A stretch of DNA of 64,000 bases from an uncultured Roseibium sp. Lineage in GTDB: Bacteria > Pseudomonadota > Alphaproteobacteria > Rhizobiales > Stappiaceae. Below, piece after piece: positions 62,983 through 64,000 of this stretch (its first letter is position 1; every line of letters begins with the position of its first letter). The position numbers and the translations under genes are program-made. The notes under the pieces are model-generated. The model did not search any database and was not told the DNA's origin. It worked only from the letters and a program-made list of their open reading frames with translations. The stretch covers positions 124,001 through 188,000 of the forward strand of contig NZ_CANLVF010000003.1 of assembly GCF_947494555.1 (NCBI RefSeq), written 5' to 3'.

Positions 62983-64000
62983 TTAGTCGTCCGAGGCGGC
63001 GACGAGGCTGGCGTTGCCGCCGGCAGCTGCGGTGTTGATCGAGACGACCTGTTCAAGGGCAAAGCGGGTCAGGTAGATCGGACCGCCCGCCTTGGGGCCG
63101 GTACCGGAGAGACCGGAACCGCCAAAGGGCTGCGTGCCGACGACCGCACCGATGGTGTTGCGGTTGACATAGACGTTGCCGACGGAGAGCCGGTCAACAA
63201 CCTTGGTCACCGTCGCGTCGATGCGGCTGTGAACACCGAGCGTCAATCCGTAGCCTGTTGAGGCGATCTGATCGAGCACCATGTCGATGTCCTTGGCCTT
63301 GTAGCGCACGACATGCAGGACGGGACCGAAGACTTCGCGTTCCAGAGCCTCGGCCTTGTCCAACTCGATGATATGCGGCGCGACCCAGGACCCGCTTGAA
63401 TGAGAGCCGGTCGGTGTTTTTCCCGCGAACCGCAGGGTCTGGCTTTCCGCCATGTCGTGGACGTAGGCCATGATGTTGTCACGCGCCTCGTCGTCGATCA
63501 CCGGACCGATGTCGGTCGAGGGCAAGCGCGGGTCGCCGAGGCTCAGTTCCTGTGCAGCGCCTTGAAGCATTTCAAGCAACGTGTCGGCGACATCCTCCTG
63601 CACATAAAGCAGACGCAGCGCTGAACAGCGCTGTCCAGCGGAGCGGAAGGCCGACATCATCACATCGTCGCAGACCTGTTCGGGCAGAGCTGTCGCATCA
63701 ACCAGCATGGCGTTGATGCCGCCGGTCTCGGCAATCAGGGGCACAATCGGTCCGCGTTTGGCCGCAAGCGTTCCGTTGATTGCCCAGGCGGTTTCGGTCG
63801 ACCCGGTAAAGGCCACGCCGGCAACATCCGGATGAGATGTCAGGGCAGCGCCGATATCACCCTCGCCCGGGACAAGAAGGAAGGCATCTTCCGGAATACC
63901 GGCCTCATACATGAGCTTTGCTGTTTCAAAGGCGATCAACGGGGTCTGTTCGGCAGGTTTTGCAACGACCGCATTCCCGCCAAGAAGGGCAGCGCTGATC
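62983..64000 (-). CDS. putA: Bifunctional proline dehydrogenase / P5C dehydrogenase PutA, C-terminal part
   Basis: The last about 339 residues of the aldehyde dehydrogenase (delta-1-pyrroline-5-carboxylate dehydrogenase) domain; the frame is open to the window edge, so the gene continues beyond 64000. Motifs are GGNAVVAKPAEQTPLIA (cofactor site), GVAFTGSTETAW, the catalytic Cys region SAGQRCSALR, EREVFGPVLHV and the PFGGSGLSGTGPKAGGP loop. The protein oxidises proline to glutamate. The C-terminus ends SLVAASDD, the segment duplicated downstream. Confidence 0.93.
   Translation of the reverse strand, partial: ISAALLGGNAVVAKPAEQTPLIAFETAKLMYEAGIPEDAFLLVPGEGDIGAALTSHPDVAGVAFTGSTETAWAINGTLAAKRGPIVPLIAETGGINAMLVDATALPEQVCDDVMMSAFRSAGQRCSALRLLYVQEDVADTLLEMLQGAAQELSLGDPRLPSTDIGPVIDDEARDNIMAYVHDMAESQTLRFAGKTPTGSHSSGSWVAPHIIELDKAEALEREVFGPVLHVVRYKAKDIDMVLDQIASTGYGLTLGVHSRIDATVTKVVDRLSVGNVYVNRNTIGAVVGTQPFGGSGLSGTGPKAGGPIYLTRFALEQVVSINTAAAGGNASLVAASDD

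Overview
The window looks like chromosomal DNA of a free-living alphaproteobacterium, most likely a Roseibium/Labrenzia-type member of the Stappiaceae or a close Hyphomicrobiales relative. This is inferred from a def/fmt/truA/dapE neighbourhood, cpa-type Tad pilus genes in the Caulobacter/rhizobial order, CtrA-like half-sites upstream of pilus genes, GC-rich coding sequence and GGGAT/ATCCC palindromic intergenic repeats. No rRNA, tRNA, CRISPR array or intact mobile element was seen.

Layout. 1-805: 3'-truncated dapE, then a DUF805 membrane protein, a doubtful small gene, a large MscS channel and two membrane proteins (to 5.7 kb). 5.8-11.4 kb: truA, an acetyltransferase, fmt, a repeat-rich spacer, a MarC protein and def on the minus strand, with rmuC divergent. 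11.5-14.5 kb: a small conserved protein, an NlpC/P60 hydrolase, a MarR regulator and a leucyl aminopeptidase. 14.7-31.0 kb: a Tad (Flp) pilus locus split by a small accessory segment. tadD (14.7 kb) is separated from the minus-strand run cpaB-cpaC-cpaD-cpaE-cpaF-tadB-tadC (27.0-19.2 kb) by an acetyltransferase, a methyltransferase-like gene, an IS3 remnant and an unusual peptidoglycan-binding/caspase-like protein. cpaA, a 58-residue flp pilin, a CpaC-N-like protein and two TadE-type pseudopilins follow at 28.0-31.0 kb. A frameshifted pseudogene lies between cpaB and cpaA.

31.1-41.2 kb holds a MaoC-phosphotransacetylase fusion coupled to ackA, an orphan PhnD-like binding protein, a HAD phosphatase, an acetylpolyamine-amidohydrolase-like enzyme, galM, a phosphohexomutase, a retropepsin-like protein, ribokinase and upp. 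42.9-56.7 kb is a long co-directional nucleoside uptake and salvage operon: SorC-type regulator, two tandem BMP-family binding proteins, ATPase, two permeases, cdd, punA, deoC, deoA, deoB, add and a DUF1688 (URC4, uracil catabolism) gene. The transporter imports nucleosides. Cdd, Add, PunA and DeoA release bases and pentose phosphates, and DeoB and DeoC send the pentose to central metabolism. The URC4 protein, with Upp nearby, suggests that uracil is also degraded.

57.3-62.3 kb holds a secreted DUF1194 (vWA) protein and an mgsA-glk-hrpB cluster. The right edge is the 3' part of putA. Between hrpB and putA lie roughly 250-bp tandem repeats, each containing a decayed but still open copy of the last 27 putA codons. 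The observations most worth following are these putA-tail repeats, the peptidoglycan-binding His/Cys protein in the accessory segment, URC4 in the nucleoside operon, and a cluster of GGCAA/TTGCC dyads upstream of the operon's regulator.
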